Source: Scytonematopsis contorta HA4267-MV1
GTDB lineage: Bacteria > Cyanobacteriota > Cyanobacteriia > Cyanobacteriales > Nostocaceae
Reading direction: 5' to 3'
DNA length: 64,000 nucleotides
Assembly (NCBI GenBank): GCA_019359035.1
Contig: JAHHIC010000037.1
Location: forward strand, 62,001 to 126,000
This document shows positions 63,759 through 64,000 of the stretch, in pieces (positions within the stretch are counted from its first letter, which is position 1; every line of letters starts with the position of its first letter). Both the position numbers and the translations under genes were made by a program. Below the pieces are notes generated by a model that was not told where the DNA came from, searched no databases, and saw only the letters and a program-made list of their open reading frames with translations.

Positions 63759-64000
63759 CAGCTTTGCTTTTGCCCCGAAATGGTTAATGAGTAAATCTCG
63801 TAGTACTGGCTGTAAGTCTTCTGTAGGAATCCCTTTTTGGACGCAGGTTCCTAAGGAAGCTTCTTTACCAACTTTGCCACCCATATAAATGTCAACCCCT
63901 TCCACGGTTTTGCCATTTTTACGAGTTTTAGTTCCCATCAACCCTATATCTGCCACTTGGGGTTGTCCGCAAGAGTTAGGACAACCTGTCCAGTGGATGC
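63741..64000 (-). CDS. nirA: Ferredoxin-nitrite reductase NirA (C-terminal part)
   Basis: This is the 3' end of a gene that begins beyond the window. The visible protein includes TGCPNSCGQPQ, half of the siroheme/4Fe-4S cysteine set, then VADIGLMGTKTRKNGKTVEGVDIYMGGKVG, typical of NirA. It reduces nitrite to ammonium with ferredoxin. The last residues (about KLLTVNC) read into AGTTAAC heptamers, so the terminus is repeat-derived. The promoter, where NtcA sites would be expected, lies outside the window. Confidence 0.92.
   Translation of the reverse strand, partial: IHWTGCPNSCGQPQVADIGLMGTKTRKNGKTVEGVDIYMGGKVGKEASLGTCVQKGIPTEDLQPVLRDLLINHFGAKAKLLTVNC

Overview
The window looks like cyanobacterial chromosome, most likely from a filamentous Nostocales-type organism. 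The evidence is the gene content: a nirA-nrtABCD-narB nitrate assimilation cluster with NrtC as an ATPase/NrtA-like fusion, ndhM, a ycf46-type AAA protein, a CCB-type cytochrome b6f assembly protein, DUF3155, DUF3598 and DUF3611 proteins, and purK followed by 6Sa RNA. HIP1 octamers (GCGATCGC) occur at about 576, 33085, 42295 and 57754. The base composition is AT-rich. Spacers are filled with short tandem heptamers and palindromic elements of the kind common in Nostocales. No species is assigned, and I saw no tRNA, rRNA, CRISPR array or intact transposase.

Layout. 1-1000: end of purK and the 6Sa RNA gene. 1230-5106: a pair of M16 peptidase-like genes and a secreted peptidoglycan-binding protein. 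5259-8310: a small membrane protein, an Rpn-like nuclease and Ycf46. 8434-11643: one intact sensor histidine kinase between two decayed relatives. 11671-14697: sbcC. 15342-18697: two secreted proteins sharing a C-terminal domain, one with S-layer homology domains, and a cNMP-binding protein. 18890-23685: a GAF histidine kinase, DUF3155, a CCB protein, a PadR regulator and a DUF3611 protein. 23976-28798: serS, rseP, nth, rpsN and aat. 29230-35528: pentapeptide membrane protein, DUF3598, ftsX, def, a RecB-like nuclease and a GNAT enzyme. 35574-42519: recJ, a YdcF-like protein, a Ctp protease, a glycosyltransferase and a response regulator. 44457-46225: ndhM and a phytase-esterase-like protein. 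46707-53527: a phosphosignalling and protease block. 54449-64000: the nitrate cluster on the minus strand, with narM and psiE downstream.

Two themes stand out. First, 46707-53527 brings together a PP2C phosphatase with a possible pseudokinase domain, a CHAT protease carrying a C-terminal FHA domain, a conserved-looking acidic protein, and an FHA domain fused to a PrsW-type membrane protease. This looks like a phosphothreonine-controlled proteolysis module and is the best candidate here for an undescribed system. Second, small repeats have invaded genes as well as spacers. A 28-bp palindrome sits in frame in recJ and narB, heptamers are translated inside recJ, and an inverted-repeat element supplies the last 17 codons and the stop of narB. 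Elsewhere elements are nested inside one another (53877-54320), and half of the 28-bp palindrome seems to have expanded into a 17-copy 13-bp array upstream of serS.

The nitrate cluster would import nitrate (NrtABCD), reduce it to nitrite (NarB, with NarM) and then to ammonium (NirA). Its spacers hold opposed heptamer arrays that could fold into hairpins in the operon mRNA.
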